The translations under genes were made by a program, and so were the position numbers. From contig JAVDOI010000016.1 in NCBI GenBank assembly GCA_032191485.1, forward strand, positions 7,226,270 to 7,290,269: a stretch of 64,000 nt of DNA. The letters run 5' to 3'. The first letter of the stretch is position 1, and each line of letters begins with the position of its first letter. Of this stretch, positions 22,319 to 33,845 are shown piece by piece. The notes beneath the pieces are model-generated. The model saw nothing but the letters and a program-made list of their open reading frames with translations, made no database searches and was not told the DNA's origin. This stretch comes from Leptoclinus maculatus. Its lineage: Eukaryota > Chordata > Actinopteri > Perciformes > Stichaeidae.

Positions 22319-23908
22319 CTAGTCTGTGGTGTAAGTGCGGTGCGTGTACTCTTGTATGAGCACAGGTGCATTTCTCAACATCTCGTGGAAATGCCCGACT
22401 GTCGCTGCATGAAGCTCCCTCCTCAGCACCAGGGACCGGAACAGATTGACGGGCTCTGCTTTGCGAAACATCTCGGGAACCCGGACTTCTTCCGGCACTT
22501 TGCTGTTCCCAATCAGAACGTGATGAAGTCTCTTCTCCCGCAGGCTCCTCTGCAAGAAGCCGAGCACATCCCGGAGCCTGTGCTCCGTACTCGCGACGCT
22601 CCACGCGGAGGGCCTTTGAGTCAGCAGCAGGTGCAACAGAGCGGTCTTCAAATGGTAGCTAGTGAGGGCGCTTTTCCCCGTGAGCGCCGTCTGCTTCCTG
22701 TGTAGGAAAGTAACAATCTGAAGGCAGTGTAAATGACAGGAATTCTGCGGTAGCCGTTTAGAGAAATGCTTCAGCAAATTCCTCTCGTAGACGGCAAAAG
22801 AGAGGGGCCAGCACGGGTCCGGAGAGCCGTCGCAATCGGACGGGAAGTGCGAGACAAAATAAGCGTCTGTATCCTCCAGCTGAACCACCGGTATGATGTT
22901 CATGACCATCACTTTCCCGGAAGGGAATCGGATCTTCAGAGCACCGGCGGCGTCCAGGTTGCGAAAAGTGAGCTCAAAGTCGTATTTGTAAGAGATGCGT
23001 CCCCACGCTTTGGTGAGCGAGACCTGAAACCACTTCGTGACCTGATCTTTGGCCAAGAAGCGCGTGTTCCTGGAGCACAGCAGTTCATCGGGACTGCGGT
23101 CCACCTGGACTGCGTCATCCTCGCCGTGCAACAGACAAAGCATGTCCTCTCCCAGGTTGGCGGAGCCGCAGACGCAGCCCTCCTGGTTCTCCCCAAACCT
23201 GGTCACCTTTATCCTGCCGCAGCCCTGCATGTCTGGAGAAATGTCACTGGAGGGGCTGCACCACAGCTGGAACTGGAAGGAGTACGGATCTGGAGGCGAG
23301 AAAGGCACTAGAAGGTCGCACGTCAGCGGCTTGCACACCTTCCACGACTCGAACATGCTTCCGATCCCGACGAAGTCCCCGACTTCCATGTCCGCCTGCC
23401 TGTCGCACACGCTCCTGAGCGATTCCAGCAAGTCGTACGCGAAACCCTCGACGAACTCCCTCACCCGCCAGTTTTCGTGGGCTGAAGTGTAGGTGCATTT
23501 GTCGCAGAAGTTGCTCAGGATCTCCTTATCCAGCGCCACCGTCCTCGGGGTGACGGATCCACCCTCAGAAAACACGTCTTCATCCTCAACTGACCGATAT
23601 GCTGCGTCGGCGCCACCCTGCACCCTGCCCACCTCGACAGCGAAGAACACGACGAAAGACACAGCGGTCCAAAAGCACCAAATGTAACCTTCCTCCGAGC
23701 TGGTTTCTTCCTGCTCCTCGTCCGGCTGCGAGAGCTCTTTCTCCAGCCTCGCCCGCTCCATCTCCAGCCTCTCCTCGTGCTGCCGCATCCGAGCCATCAG
23801 CTCCTCGTCCTGGTCCGGCAGCGTGGCGTTCTCTTGAGGAAAGAGCAAGGGGTGGTTTAAAATGGCAGCGGCCACCACCATACACACCCGTGCAATGGCC
23901 CCCTGCAT
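22319..23908 (-). CDS. itprip: Inositol 1,4,5-trisphosphate receptor-interacting protein (complete, single coding exon)
   Basis: ITPRIP (DANGER family, Mab-21-like fold) binds the IP3 receptor and modulates calcium release. The ATG at 23908 starts MQGAIARVCMVVAAAILNHP; upstream in-frame sequence is non-conserved and a good acceptor lies at 23969, so this start is preferred. The product is 529 aa. Residues 8-23 are hydrophobic and signal-like. Residues 34-61 are a charged coiled coil (EERLEMERARLEKE). Residues 75-93 form a membrane segment (YIWCFWTAVSFVVFFAVEV). The rest is the Mab-21-like domain, with GEDMLCLLHG, SYHLKTALLHLLL and HHVLIGNSKVPE. Length and order match vertebrate ITPRIP. The locus is convergent with gsto1. 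High GC gives long open frames on the opposite strand, which are shadows. Confidence 0.93.
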   Translation of the reverse strand: MQGAIARVCMVVAAAILNHPLLFPQENATLPDQDEELMARMRQHEERLEMERARLEKELSQPDEEQEETSSEEGYIWCFWTAVSFVVFFAVEVGRVQGGADAAYRSVEDEDVFSEGGSVTPRTVALDKEILSNFCDKCTYTSAHENWRVREFVEGFAYDLLESLRSVCDRQADMEVGDFVGIGSMFESWKVCKPLTCDLLVPFSPPDPYSFQFQLWCSPSSDISPDMQGCGRIKVTRFGENQEGCVCGSANLGEDMLCLLHGEDDAVQVDRSPDELLCSRNTRFLAKDQVTKWFQVSLTKAWGRISYKYDFELTFRNLDAAGALKIRFPSGKVMVMNIIPVVQLEDTDAYFVSHFPSDCDGSPDPCWPLSFAVYERNLLKHFSKRLPQNSCHLHCLQIVTFLHRKQTALTGKSALTSYHLKTALLHLLLTQRPSAWSVASTEHRLRDVLGFLQRSLREKRLHHVLIGNSKVPEEVRVPEMFRKAEPVNLFRSLVLRRELHAATVGHFHEMLRNAPVLIQEYTHRTYTTD

Positions 23909-26120
23909 CTTCAGCTCGTTTCTAACGCGCACATTCAGGCAGACGTCCGGGCAGCTGCAGCTCAGATCCTGAAACAAAAAAAACAGAAATTGTTTTGTTT
24001 TGTTTTTTTGGGAAGTGGAATTTAGCAAAAATGAGTGTTGATGAATGAAAGTCATGGTGTATAAACGTTTATTTTTGTAAAGCACTCCACCCAAGGGGGA
24101 AGCACAGATTGTCCCTCTAAATATAGAGGCAGTGGGCTGAGTGACACTGGGAGTGACGCACTCGTCCAGTATCAGACTGTGCAACATGGGAGGAAGGAAG
24201 AGTCCCTTTGGTCCCCCTTCTCCGATAACCCTCTTTAGTTACCAACATTGTGCCTGTTAGCATTTACATCCTGTTAACATTTTGTCCAAAATAAAATATT
24301 TCCCTTTCTGGCAAATGCCCAAAAGATTATATATACGATGAAATTCAGCTTGTAAGTGAAACAATGTGGGAAACACTGACACTGACGTTATTATCTTCTT
24401 TCCTGGGCGTCACATAACCGACAACTCTTGCAAAATATTGCAGCGAACAGGAAATTACATAAGTCTGTTGCTTATGTTCCAAGCTTTTAGTAGAAGCTAA
24501 AGAGACAATTGCACTGGTGAGGATAGACTGAATCTAGCCATCACCATTATAATCTTTAAAGGAACACAAGGCGTTTGAGGCTTCCTTCCTTCGGCAAACT
24601 AAGTGAACAAGAAATGGGAAGTACACGTACATCATGATCTCACTGTACGATCATGAGAGCATGAGCTGTTCTGTCCAGGCTTGAGCTTTAAAATGACGGC
24701 GGTAATGGCCAAGTGTGTGCGGCCACAGAGCCGGGGAAACTTCCCATGACTTACTCACTGGGCTGTTTTCCAACACTTGCATGGTTCAGTCCATCCAAAC
24801 AAACATGAAGCCAGACAGAGAGAGAGGCCTGTGCAGTATAGTTCATTAAAAATCATCTGGGATCATCTATTGTTACAGAACATGTAGCCACAACATGAAC
24901 AAGGCCAGAATCCTGTGCTACTCAATTACAACGTTAAGTGCTAAGGCCACTATGTAAAACTACTCTGGTAGAAGTAAAACTACTAAAAGGTACATAGGTG
25001 TTACCAGCAAGCATCGTGTGCAGCATCGAGACTTTAATTCACACAGGGTTGAACACTTTGATCATTTTTATATTTCATCTGTAATGTAGCCAGTAACTAC
25101 AGCTGTCAAATACATGTAGTGGAGTACAAAGTACATACTATTACTCGTAAAATAAATGTATGGAAGTAAAGAGTACATGGAAATGGAATCACTAAAGTAA
25201 AGTCAGTGGTTTAAAGTAATGTCCATTTACTCAAGCCCTGTACTTTTTTTAGGTACTTGTACATTACTGGAGTAATTACTGAATAGAGGGTAATATTGTA
25301 CTTCAGATTATCGATACAAAAAAATTAGTCATCTATTACATTGTGATGTAATATTACGATCAACCTTCACCACCTGCAACATTAAAGTGATGTACGCATT
25401 GTTGCATCAGTAAGTCAAAGCCAATAATAATAATACATAAATTAATCTGAAATTGATCACTATGCATAATGAGTACTTTTGATACTGCAAGTTTCTTTGC
25501 AAAATACTTGTGTAGGGTAGTCATTTTGAAAGCAGGAAATAGCATACTTGATATGTGATATTGCTACTTTTATTTGAGTAAAATAAGGAGTACTTTTGCA
25601 CTTATTGTAAGTACATTAGAAGGCCTCAATGTAAAGTTGAAACACCCACTATGACGTAACGGTGTACAGTGACGTCTCACACACACTGCCAACGGTTACC
25701 GCCTCTGTTGTCTCAGCAACACAATAGTAATCCGCTCATCACGGAAATGTCGCGGCAGCAAAAAAAAACGTTATACCAGACACACGTGTCGCTTTAAATG
25801 TAACAAACTGGGCTCTATATTAGCTCTAGTAGCTGTGTAAAGCACTGAAGCAAAAAAAAGCGACAAATGAAACGTTTACCTTCCAGGAAATATACGCAGC
25901 GAGCATCATTTGGGCAACACATTTGCATGTTTAACGACTTTGAACTCGCTCTTCGTTGATGTAAACGTGAAGAGAAGTACATTAAAAAGATTAAAGTGGG
26001 AGAAAGCGGTGATAAACCTACCTTTGTGCTGCTCTCTGTCTAAGGTCATGGTGATAAACCTACGTTGGTGGCGCTCCCCGGTGAAAGCAGCCTCATGAAA
26101 AACTCGTGTGAACAACGAGG
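23909..26120 (-). other. itprip 5' UTR, intron and probable first exon region
   Basis: An acceptor preceded by a T-rich tract ends at 23969, so the coding exon carries about 60 nt of 5' UTR. Minus-strand donors that could close a non-coding first exon are AAG|GTAAAC at 25880 and AAAG|GTAGGT near 26023; the choice is open. The intron contains relics of the AAGTACTT-type dispersed repeat (about 24950-25625). Confidence 0.45.
24950..25625. repeat. Dispersed AAGTACTT-family repeat
   Basis: Contains TAGTGGAGTACAAAGTACAT, a CAAGCCCTGTACTTTTTTTA-type stretch, a CAATAATAATAATACATAA stretch and TTTGAGTAAAATAAGGAGTA. These are words of a widespread teleost repeat, probably one long diverged copy or several adjoining fragments. 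Confidence 0.6.
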
Positions 26121-27740
26121 GAAACTATTTCGCAGCTCTTTACTTGTTTCCTGACTATGCGCTCCACCCATGAACAGAGACACCGCCCAGTTTCCCCCTC
26201 TTCATCCCAAATAGAGCTGTGACATATACAGTCTATGGCTGTGAACATATTATGAATGGTGTGCACATTGACATTCAAATTGTTTTGCTTGATGTGATCC
26301 AGTATTCTGATCAGATCAGTGTGAATAACACTCACTGTCGGTTGCACTTATGCTGCTGAAACTGTGCAATTTTGTGTGGCCTATTTTTATTGACAGTTTT
26401 ATACTCCTTTATATCCATTTGAATACAAAACATACTGTCATCTTATAAAAAATGTGACATAGTAGGAAATAATGTTGGAGGTGTTCAGCAACAGATAACT
26501 TTTAGGGAACGTTCCCTACAAGTTATTTAAGAGTTGTTTAAAGGTTTGTAACGTTCCCTAAAAGCTCTCTGAAGGTTATTTGAACAATCACTTTAATTTT
26601 AATTTTTAATTTTAATTCTTTTAACCTGTAGATGACAAAGTGCAATAAAAAGTGTGATAATGTTAATTTTGCATGTGAGGTGAGTCATCTCACATGTCAG
26701 ATGTTGTGATTTCATACATACCAAAACCAAATTTCATGTTTCGAAATTACTTTTAAAATGTGATTAGAGAAAACCTTTTTAACTTCACATGTGAATGCAA
26801 ACCGGAACAAGTGAAAAGTAAATTTCACATGTGACGTGAAACATACGTGATATTGTGTGATGTTATTAACTCACTGTTAATCAAATATTAACTATCCATT
26901 AACAAACCATTAACTAACTGTTATCTAACGTACTATTAACTAGTAAGTAAGCAAATTATCTGAATATATTCAGATACTTTACTTATATACTTAGTACTAC
27001 ACTGTAAAACTACTCCAAAGAACCCTGCACTGAAAATGTTACTTATGTAAAAGTATGTAAGTATAATCATGAAAATGTAGCCAACTTTTTATTTTATAGC
27101 CAATTATTTTATTTTGAAGAACTTGGATGATTAGAAAATCTGTAGTTTTGAAACCCCTAAAAACGTAATCATCAGTGGACGGTGTAAATAAAAGCATTTG
27201 TTTGTAATATTGCTCATTTCCACACTTTTAAGCCGACTTAAACTAAGTTGCTGCAAAATGTAAACCAAACCAAACCAAAGGAAAAAACATCTGAAAATGA
27301 ACAAGTTGGGCGTTGATGTGGGTCAAATGTTACATGAAATATCTCTAACCTTAAAAATGGCATCCAAAATGACAACATGGTTATACTGTTTCTACATGAT
27401 GTTACCAAGAAATATTTTGCATCCACAGGGTGGCGCTTCGTGTTTGAGCATATTGGTCTAAAAATAAAGAAGGGCAGGAGACACAAGACACACTGATTGA
27501 ACACAGGCTACTCAGGAATAAACCTAATTTTGGCCTTTGGAAGCAGAGGTTTACCGACTTACAGACATAAAACACATCAAAATTCTGTCCTTCATTATTA
27601 GACAATGTTGCATCGACACAGGGAATCTTATGTGGATATTAACCTCAAAACGAATACATACATTTGAATACTTTTTACATACTAAAACCCCTCAGGAAAA
27701 GCTTTTGTGTCTTACGTCATCAACACCACCCTTCACTAAG
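26121..27740. other. Intergenic stretch, no gene seen
   Basis: AT-rich sequence. It holds a perfect 16-bp palindrome TAGGGAACGTTCCCTA (26504-26519) followed by a diverged repeat of AACGTTCCCTAAAAG, an AAGTACTT-family relic at about 26945-27110, and a CTCF-like word at 27423-27437 (two mismatches). No splice-compatible exon was recognised. Confidence 0.5.
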
Positions 27741-27746
27741 TATAAA
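27741..27746 (+). promoter_or_regulatory. TATA box before the ch25h-like stub
   Basis: TATAAA lies 35 bp before the ATG of the ch25h-like frame, a spacing that would fit only a very short leader. It suggests that the 5' end of the original gene has survived. Confidence 0.45.
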
Positions 27747-27775
27747 TGCATCAGTACTTGTCAAACACTGCAGAG

Positions 27776-27958
27776 ATGACAACCTCAGAGGCCACAGAGA
27801 GACTCCTGCAGATGTGTTGGGACTGGTTAAGACATCAGAGCTTCCTCAGATCCCCAGTTTTCTTCTCTCTGACAGTTTACCTGAGCTGCTGCTTGCCTTA
27901 TGTTTGCCTGGATTTGCTCTGTTCCAGACTGACCTTTGAAGTTGAACGGTTTCTGTAG
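27776..27958 (+). pseudogene. ch25h: Truncated cholesterol 25-hydroxylase-like 5' stub
   Basis: A 60-codon frame from a true ATG. Residues 10-50 (RLLQMCWDWLRHQSFLRSPV, then FFSLTVYLSCCLPYVCLDLL) match the N-terminus and first membrane segment of CH25H, an intronless ER enzyme of about 270 aa that makes 25-hydroxycholesterol. Similarity stops after LDLLCSR and a stop codon follows at 27956. None of the histidine motifs of the fatty-acid-hydroxylase domain (HxxHH type) is found downstream. The position next to fas agrees with the CH25H-FAS neighbourhood in other vertebrates. It is read as a remnant of a deleted ch25h gene or duplicate. A short functional peptide is less likely. Confidence 0.7.
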
Positions 27959-28618
27959 CTTAAAAAATGTAGAAGAAGAAGCGTGCCAAAAAACGTATGT
28001 AAGAAATTGCTGGAAGAATAAAGACTAAAAGAACAATACTTGGAATGCTGATAAGGGGTGCAGTAATGTTACTTTGTTACAAAATAAGAGCGTAAAATAG
28101 CAATAACAATACAGATACACATTTCTAAGTACTTATGAGTAACACTTGGACAATATTTTAGTTTATAGAGTACGATTTTCACAAGAATTGCTTTTAAATG
28201 TGGGACTTATTAAATGACTATAGATACATTTAGTGCAACAAGCGAAGGAAAGGGCAATAGAAGTGTAATAGTTCTTAGAAATGAAGATGGTCTGTGGTAT
28301 TCTGGTTTTAAGATTAGGGAAGGACGACTGAACAGAAACATCTGTCTATGAGCAATAGACAATAGACCACTCACAACATATTAGGAACCAACAGTGAAAT
28401 GTTTCCTAAAATACCTTTAATGAGGTTTAATACACAATATACAAGCTGTGGCACAAATGGACTTTGTAAAACAAAAATTAATACTGTAGCCGAGGATTTT
28501 CTTTTAAAAGCAGCAAAGCTGTGTTCTTGCCTCCTTACACCGACGCGAGTGAGGTGGGAAGGGCCAAGAGCTGGATGGGACGGAGAGTTTTGTAGTTTCA
28601 GGGACAGGCAGAGCTGCA
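27959..28618. other. Sequence between ch25h stub and fas stop; fas 3' UTR
   Basis: No coding exon seen. On the minus strand ATTAAA signals at 28421-28416 and 28431-28426, about 190-200 nt after the fas stop, could end the fas transcript. Confidence 0.5.
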
Positions 28619-31600
28619 TCACAGGAAGTCCTGGGGTGTCTGTGTCTGTTGTTTTGAGCGAGACAATATTTCCATCACCTTCTCTGCTGTGGCCCTTTTG
28701 TCACTTTGTTCAAGGCTTTGGACCAACTTCTTTGAGGCCTCCCTTCCCTGCTTCTCTATCCAGATGTTTAGTAGTTGAAGTGTCTGCTCCTTACTATCAT
28801 TACGGTGGTCCAGTTCACAAGACTCAATATCCTTTTGTGATATACTGCTGCACATTGCTACTTCCCGCATATCCTTCCATCCAATCGCCTTTGCAATGTC
28901 AAGCAAGTGCGGCTGGAGATCAACAACTGGAGCTAATACGTTAAAGACAGGAAAAGTGGGGATTAATGTGATAAAGGCATTTTGATTCTAATGGACAAAT
29001 AAAACACCAATCTGGCCTGTTGCCAGACCTCTAAATCGCTGCTCACATCTTAAATGTTTTCAGTGATTCATTTAGGTCTGGTGTTGTGCTAACCAGTTAG
29101 AAATAAGTACTTAGAAACATAATATGTTCCTCACTACTTGGTTAGGACAAGAATAAATTAAATACAACCCTCCCAAACAGAAATCATCTAACATACGCAC
29201 AATATCAGACTGAATATTGACATGAAATGAAATGTCAATTCAGTCTGATTATCAATGGATCAGGTATTTAATCTAACACGCACAGAGTATAGAGAGATAT
29301 CAATTAAAGGTCCAATATTGCATTAATACAAAAAGGACTTCTGGGGCTTTTCTTACCTGAAAGAGGCTGCATCTCCTGTGAAACAGAAGAAGCATGAATG
29401 TTAATTTAGTAGTAATTTAACTCCACAGTGATAAAATAACAAACTGCTTACACAGGCTTTACAAATACGCCACAGCATTAGAAGTGACACAGAGCAATCA
29501 CACCAACACGGACAGCAAAGGTTTCAGACAACTAACCTGCACCTCCCATAGAAAGGGGCAGCTATGTGAAACAGGACAACGGACAAACTTCTTAACATCT
29601 GATCAGAGGGTTGTAAACGGAATGAAAGAGATAACTCTGGAGAATAACTTACCACATCAGCAACATTTGTCGGTTGGTCTGTGTTCGGGTTTCTCTTCCC
29701 TAATGAGATAAATCATGAAAAAGACACACATATATTATTGAGTAGATACAAAAGCGTTTGATTTGAACGTGAACAGAACCTCCAGGTAATATTTCTGAAC
29801 TTTCCTAGTTTTATTGAGAAACACATGAGATTCTAGTGTCCTCTACATATATATATACATATATACAGTTGAGAAATACTCACAGTAGCGTTTCCATATA
29901 CAATATGCAATAAGAGCAATTAAGAGAGCTCCAACGAGTGATCCTATAACACTGCCGGTTATTACCCCGGTGTTATTTACCCCTGAAACACAAAGACACA
30001 TTACATTTTACCACAAACAAAATTATGACACCTCTGTTTATAAATTATATGGCAATCTACAAACCGAGGCCATCATGATGCAATGATGCTAAACTAAAAC
30101 AAACCTTCAATTTTGTCATTGCAGACTGTGTTATTGTGGGCTGAACAGGCTACTTTGATGCCCTCCGGACACCTTTAACGAAAAGAAAAGAAAGTATGAG
30201 TGAGAAAAAAATGTATTATTTCTTTATTTTCTGCTGGCAGTCTATGGGGACAGCTCAATAAACACGCTGTGACCCTGTTTTTAAGAAGCTATATATACAT
30301 CTTCTAGTTTAGGGATATTAGAAGGAGCAGAACTTACTCTTTACAAGGATTGCAGATTCTACATCTTTCTGTGCCACTGCTGCAATAGTGATCCTTTTTA
30401 CATTGGCACTTAGCGTCAATGCCAGAGGTACAGGATGCCTTCACCTCTAGATTGGCTAAAAGGACGGTAAAACCACACAACTGACATTAGAGGGGCCGAC
30501 CAAACTTCACATGGCTTTGAACTGTGTTTTTCCTAAAAAATAATAAACGAAACAGTGATGTCCTGTTATGTCTATACCATTAGGTTGTGAGCAGGATGTG
30601 CAGGGCTCACAGGACTTTAGGTTATTAGGCTGATTGCTGTAAGTGTTTGGAGGACATCTTTCGCATTTGCCATATTGTAGATCCGTAGTGCAGTGCTCCT
30701 TCAGGTACTGACCTACAGAATGAGCCAGAGGCGGAAAAAAAACACGTTTTAATCAGTTTTGCACCAGCGCATGATTTACACACCTTCACAGAAAGCCACA
30801 TACAAACATATTCTAGCTGATACTGTACCACTTTTCCAGCAAAACCATCTTAAAATGCATGTTATCAATCTGCAGTGACTAAAGGTTTTGCTTGATGGGC
30901 CTCTGTCCAACAACACAAAAGTTCCACTCACTTGTACGATGTAGACCTACCTCACAGGTTGAGTTTACAGGTAAAGAGGCTGGGACGTATTACGTCATGC
31001 AATACTGCCCAGGGGCCCCAGACCACAAGGGCCCAAAGGACCATGACATGTGCATCAGGTACTTTGTGGTTAATTTATTGCACAATAAAAACTGAAATGT
31101 TCAGGGAATAATTCCTGCATTTTTTTGTTTGTTTACCTTTTCTTGAGGCACTGTCATGTCAAAGGGCCCTGCATCAAAATGTTGTTTTCTTGCATTATAT
31201 AATGAGTCTGTCAATCACATTTTAACTAGGACTTGGATTATTTTTCCGCCCTCTTCATTAAAGAAGGCTGCAAAATGTGTAAACTGATTTTCACGACATT
31301 ATTTAGGTTGGAAGTGAACTTCTGCACACACAGCCTAACCACTACCTACCTGTATTACACAGACAACATGTCCTTCGGCTGTCATTGTCATTGTACGTCC
31401 CATCGACGCAGATATTGCTGCTCTCGTTCCTCCCTTCTGCCCTGCAGAGGAAGCGACAAAAACGAAAGTGAAAGTAAGTCACTCGAGCCCCACCTAAGCC
31501 TTAAAACACACATATATCTATATCTAATATCACACGTACCTCAACCCATCCCTTTCCCTAAACCTTATCAGTCGTCTCTAACTACAAATGAAGCGTTAAC

Positions 31601-31832
31601 CCAAATTAAACGGTTAACGTTGACCGAGAGATCACGGGAACACGATCCAGGGGTAACGTCAGTTAACGCCAGCTTTACAGACTTCTACGTAACACCTGTA
31701 ACATACAGCGGAACTTCGAGCTCACAAACGTCACATCAGTTGTCTGTGTTACTGTACTTACACATAAACATGGAGGCAGAGCAACACAAAGGCGATACAC
31801 CACACGGGGAACTTGCTTGAAGCGGCATCCAT
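28619..31832 (-). CDS. fas: Fas death receptor (TNFRSF6), complete, 9 coding exons
   Basis: FAS is a plasma-membrane TNF-receptor-family protein that triggers caspase-8-dependent apoptosis when bound by Fas ligand. Exons: 31762-31832, 31350-31441, 30578-30712, 30338-30455, 30105-30172, 29884-29982, 29653-29699, 29357-29375 and 28619-28932, giving 963 nt and 320 aa. A signal peptide (residues 1-24, core WCIAFVLLCLHVYV) is followed by cysteine-rich domains from about 32 to 160 (CVDGTYNDND, CERCPPNTYSN, CKKDHYCSSGTERC). The transmembrane helix is at about 168-191 (SVIGSLVGALLIALIAY), followed by a basic stop-transfer. The death domain is at about 222-305 (HLLDIAKAIGWKDMREVAM, NIWIEKQGREASKKLVQSL). 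Every phase agrees. The 181-aa plus-strand frame over the last exon is a shadow. Length is typical of the family. Confidence 0.95.
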
Positions 31833-33320
31833 CCTGCTGCTACTTGATAAAATAATGTACGGTAACTGGTGTAAGTGCCCTGCCTAGTGCGAACTGGGAG
31901 GAGACTCAAGAGGGGACTTTTTTTTTTCCTCACTTGCTTTCCTTTTGCTTTCTCAGTTCCTGACACCAGTAGACAACGAATCGTGCATTTACCCCAGTAT
32001 GTCTGCTTACAATATAGCCTGTACATATAGTCAACAGCTCTGTAGGGGTTTCTACTGTATGTTTACAACTGTATGTTATGATACAACTTCATTTATGCTG
32101 TAATTTGGTTATCATCATTGCCAAATGTAATGCAATATCTCTGTGTTTTGGAAAACCCCCACATTAGGGCCATATACAGGGCATTAGAAAGGGCGTTAGT
32201 CAGTTAGCTGTGTATTTATTGTCTACTGACTGTACATTTTTTTTACCAACATGTTCTAAATTGTGTTTCAAAGCCCTCTCCATGATACTAAGAATGTGTT
32301 TCTAGCGCTTTTATTTACTATTTTTGTAGGCCTAAAAGTAATCAAGTTCAAAACATGCACCACGTGTGAGTTTCTACTTACAGAATGTAAAGTACCTCAA
32401 TGGCAGCAATGGATCTGGTTCACAGGACTCACACTCACACACAGTACAATGAATAGAAAGCCAATGACATTTCTACGTTTTGAAACCTCAGATTGTGCCA
32501 CTAGGAGGTGTTATTGCTCTTTGTAAGGTATGAAGGCTGGAGGAGTTTGCTAAAAGTCTAATTCATAGTCACATATATTCAAACTAGAGAGTGTTTAAAG
32601 GATTCAATACAAACAGCAGAAGTTCTATACAACAAAAACGGCCTGGACCTAAACTACCGAGCTTACCTGCCTGAATTATGTTTGTAATGCATTCCTTTTA
32701 AATCATGGCCATACTTTAATTGTGTTGTCAGCACCCAGTTGTAAAGTGTAAAAACATGCATCTTTGCCATATCAGCACGACCAGTTACTGACTCATTCCT
32801 GTCTTTTTTTTCTGTTCCTGAACAGGGAATCAGCAAAATAAAGATATAAAGAAGGTTATGTAGGTAAGGTAAGCAAAGCACGGCACAGCTGGATAGCTGC
32901 AACCCTGGTGCCATAATAACACATGAATCATTGCAATCTCACTCTTTGATTTATAAAGTTACTGTAGAGTGAATTAATGATGCTGTTAATGTGCCATACA
33001 AGCCATTTCTGTAGCAGGATATGCTTTCTGTCTGTGCCACTAAGAAATGAATGCCTCACACCCACCTCATACCCCTAAAAAAAACGCCATATTTGTTTGA
33101 TCTTTGCCAAGTGTAGTTAACAGCAAATTTATATTTGAACAAAAGCGAAGGAAAAAAGTATTTGGCTGGGGAATAAGAACTTAACTTGAAGGACAACTCC
33201 TGTGGGATTTGGTTGTTTTTGCAAGTGTATCAAATTTCAGGCCTTTGTAGTCCCAGGGAGTCCCGGTGTCGGATTTGTACCAGTCTGCTGCCTGCTCATT
33301 TGGCCCACTTACAGAGCAAA
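31833..33320. other. fas upstream region, no further gene seen
   Basis: Presumed fas promoter and upstream sequence. No TATA box is obvious near 31833-31900. A weak CTCF-like word, CCACTAGGAGGTG, lies at 32498-32510. No coding exon was recognised. Confidence 0.4.
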
Positions 33321-33324
33321 ATTA

Positions 33325-33351
<27 letters not shown>
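33325..33351. repeat. (CA)n microsatellite
   Basis: Pure CA run of about 13 repeats. Confidence 0.95.
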
Positions 33352-33355
<4 letters not shown>

Positions 33356-33539
33356 TTTTAGAAAGTCATGAATTAATTGTTTTAGCCACCCAAGCAGCAT
33401 GGCACTGGGTGTGGCAATGTCGGTTCCGTCTCAAACACCATTGGCTGGATGATCAATGAAATTAAGATTATTACAGACATTTGTGGTCCTCAGAGGATGA
33501 ATACTAATGAATTTGGTGATTCCCTGACTTTTCTTTTCT

Positions 33540-33845
33540 TTGAGTGAAGTGTTTCCACAACTGTCGGACGGACAGGACTTATCAACTATAGTGCCATGAC
33601 CAGGTCAAATCTTTGTTTCTCAAAGTTTATGAGCAAATGCTAATGGCATTCCCATCCATCTCATCCGAATGCTGAACAACATCCACTTTATACCTGCTAA
33701 ATCAGTTTGTTAACGTTGTCATCCTGAGAATGTTAGCAGGCTGACATTAGCATATTAGCATTAGCTCAAAGTACCACAGTACCAGAGTACTTCCTCACAG
33801 AGCCGCTAGCGTGGCTGTGGAGTCTTCATACTTTTAGAATTCATG
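33540..33845. repeat. Old interspersed repeat (GTTAGCAGGCTGACATTAGC type)
   Basis: Contains AGCAAATGCTAATGGCATTC, ATACCTGCTAAATCAG, GAATGTTAGCAGGCTGACAT and AGAGCCGCTAGCGTGGCTGT. These are landmarks of a repeat frequent in percomorph fish, recognised from memory. The copy is diverged and non-coding. Confidence 0.6.

Noticed and set aside
22340..23925. Several plus- and minus-strand frames of 100-180 codons
   Set aside because: All are shadows of the GC-rich itprip coding exon.
28399..28944. 181-codon plus-strand frame
   Set aside because: It lies antisense to the fas death-domain exon, whose coding sense and splice acceptor are clear.
32498..32512. CTCF site CCACTAGGAGGTGTT
   Set aside because: Three mismatches to the core consensus, including the GGC triplet.
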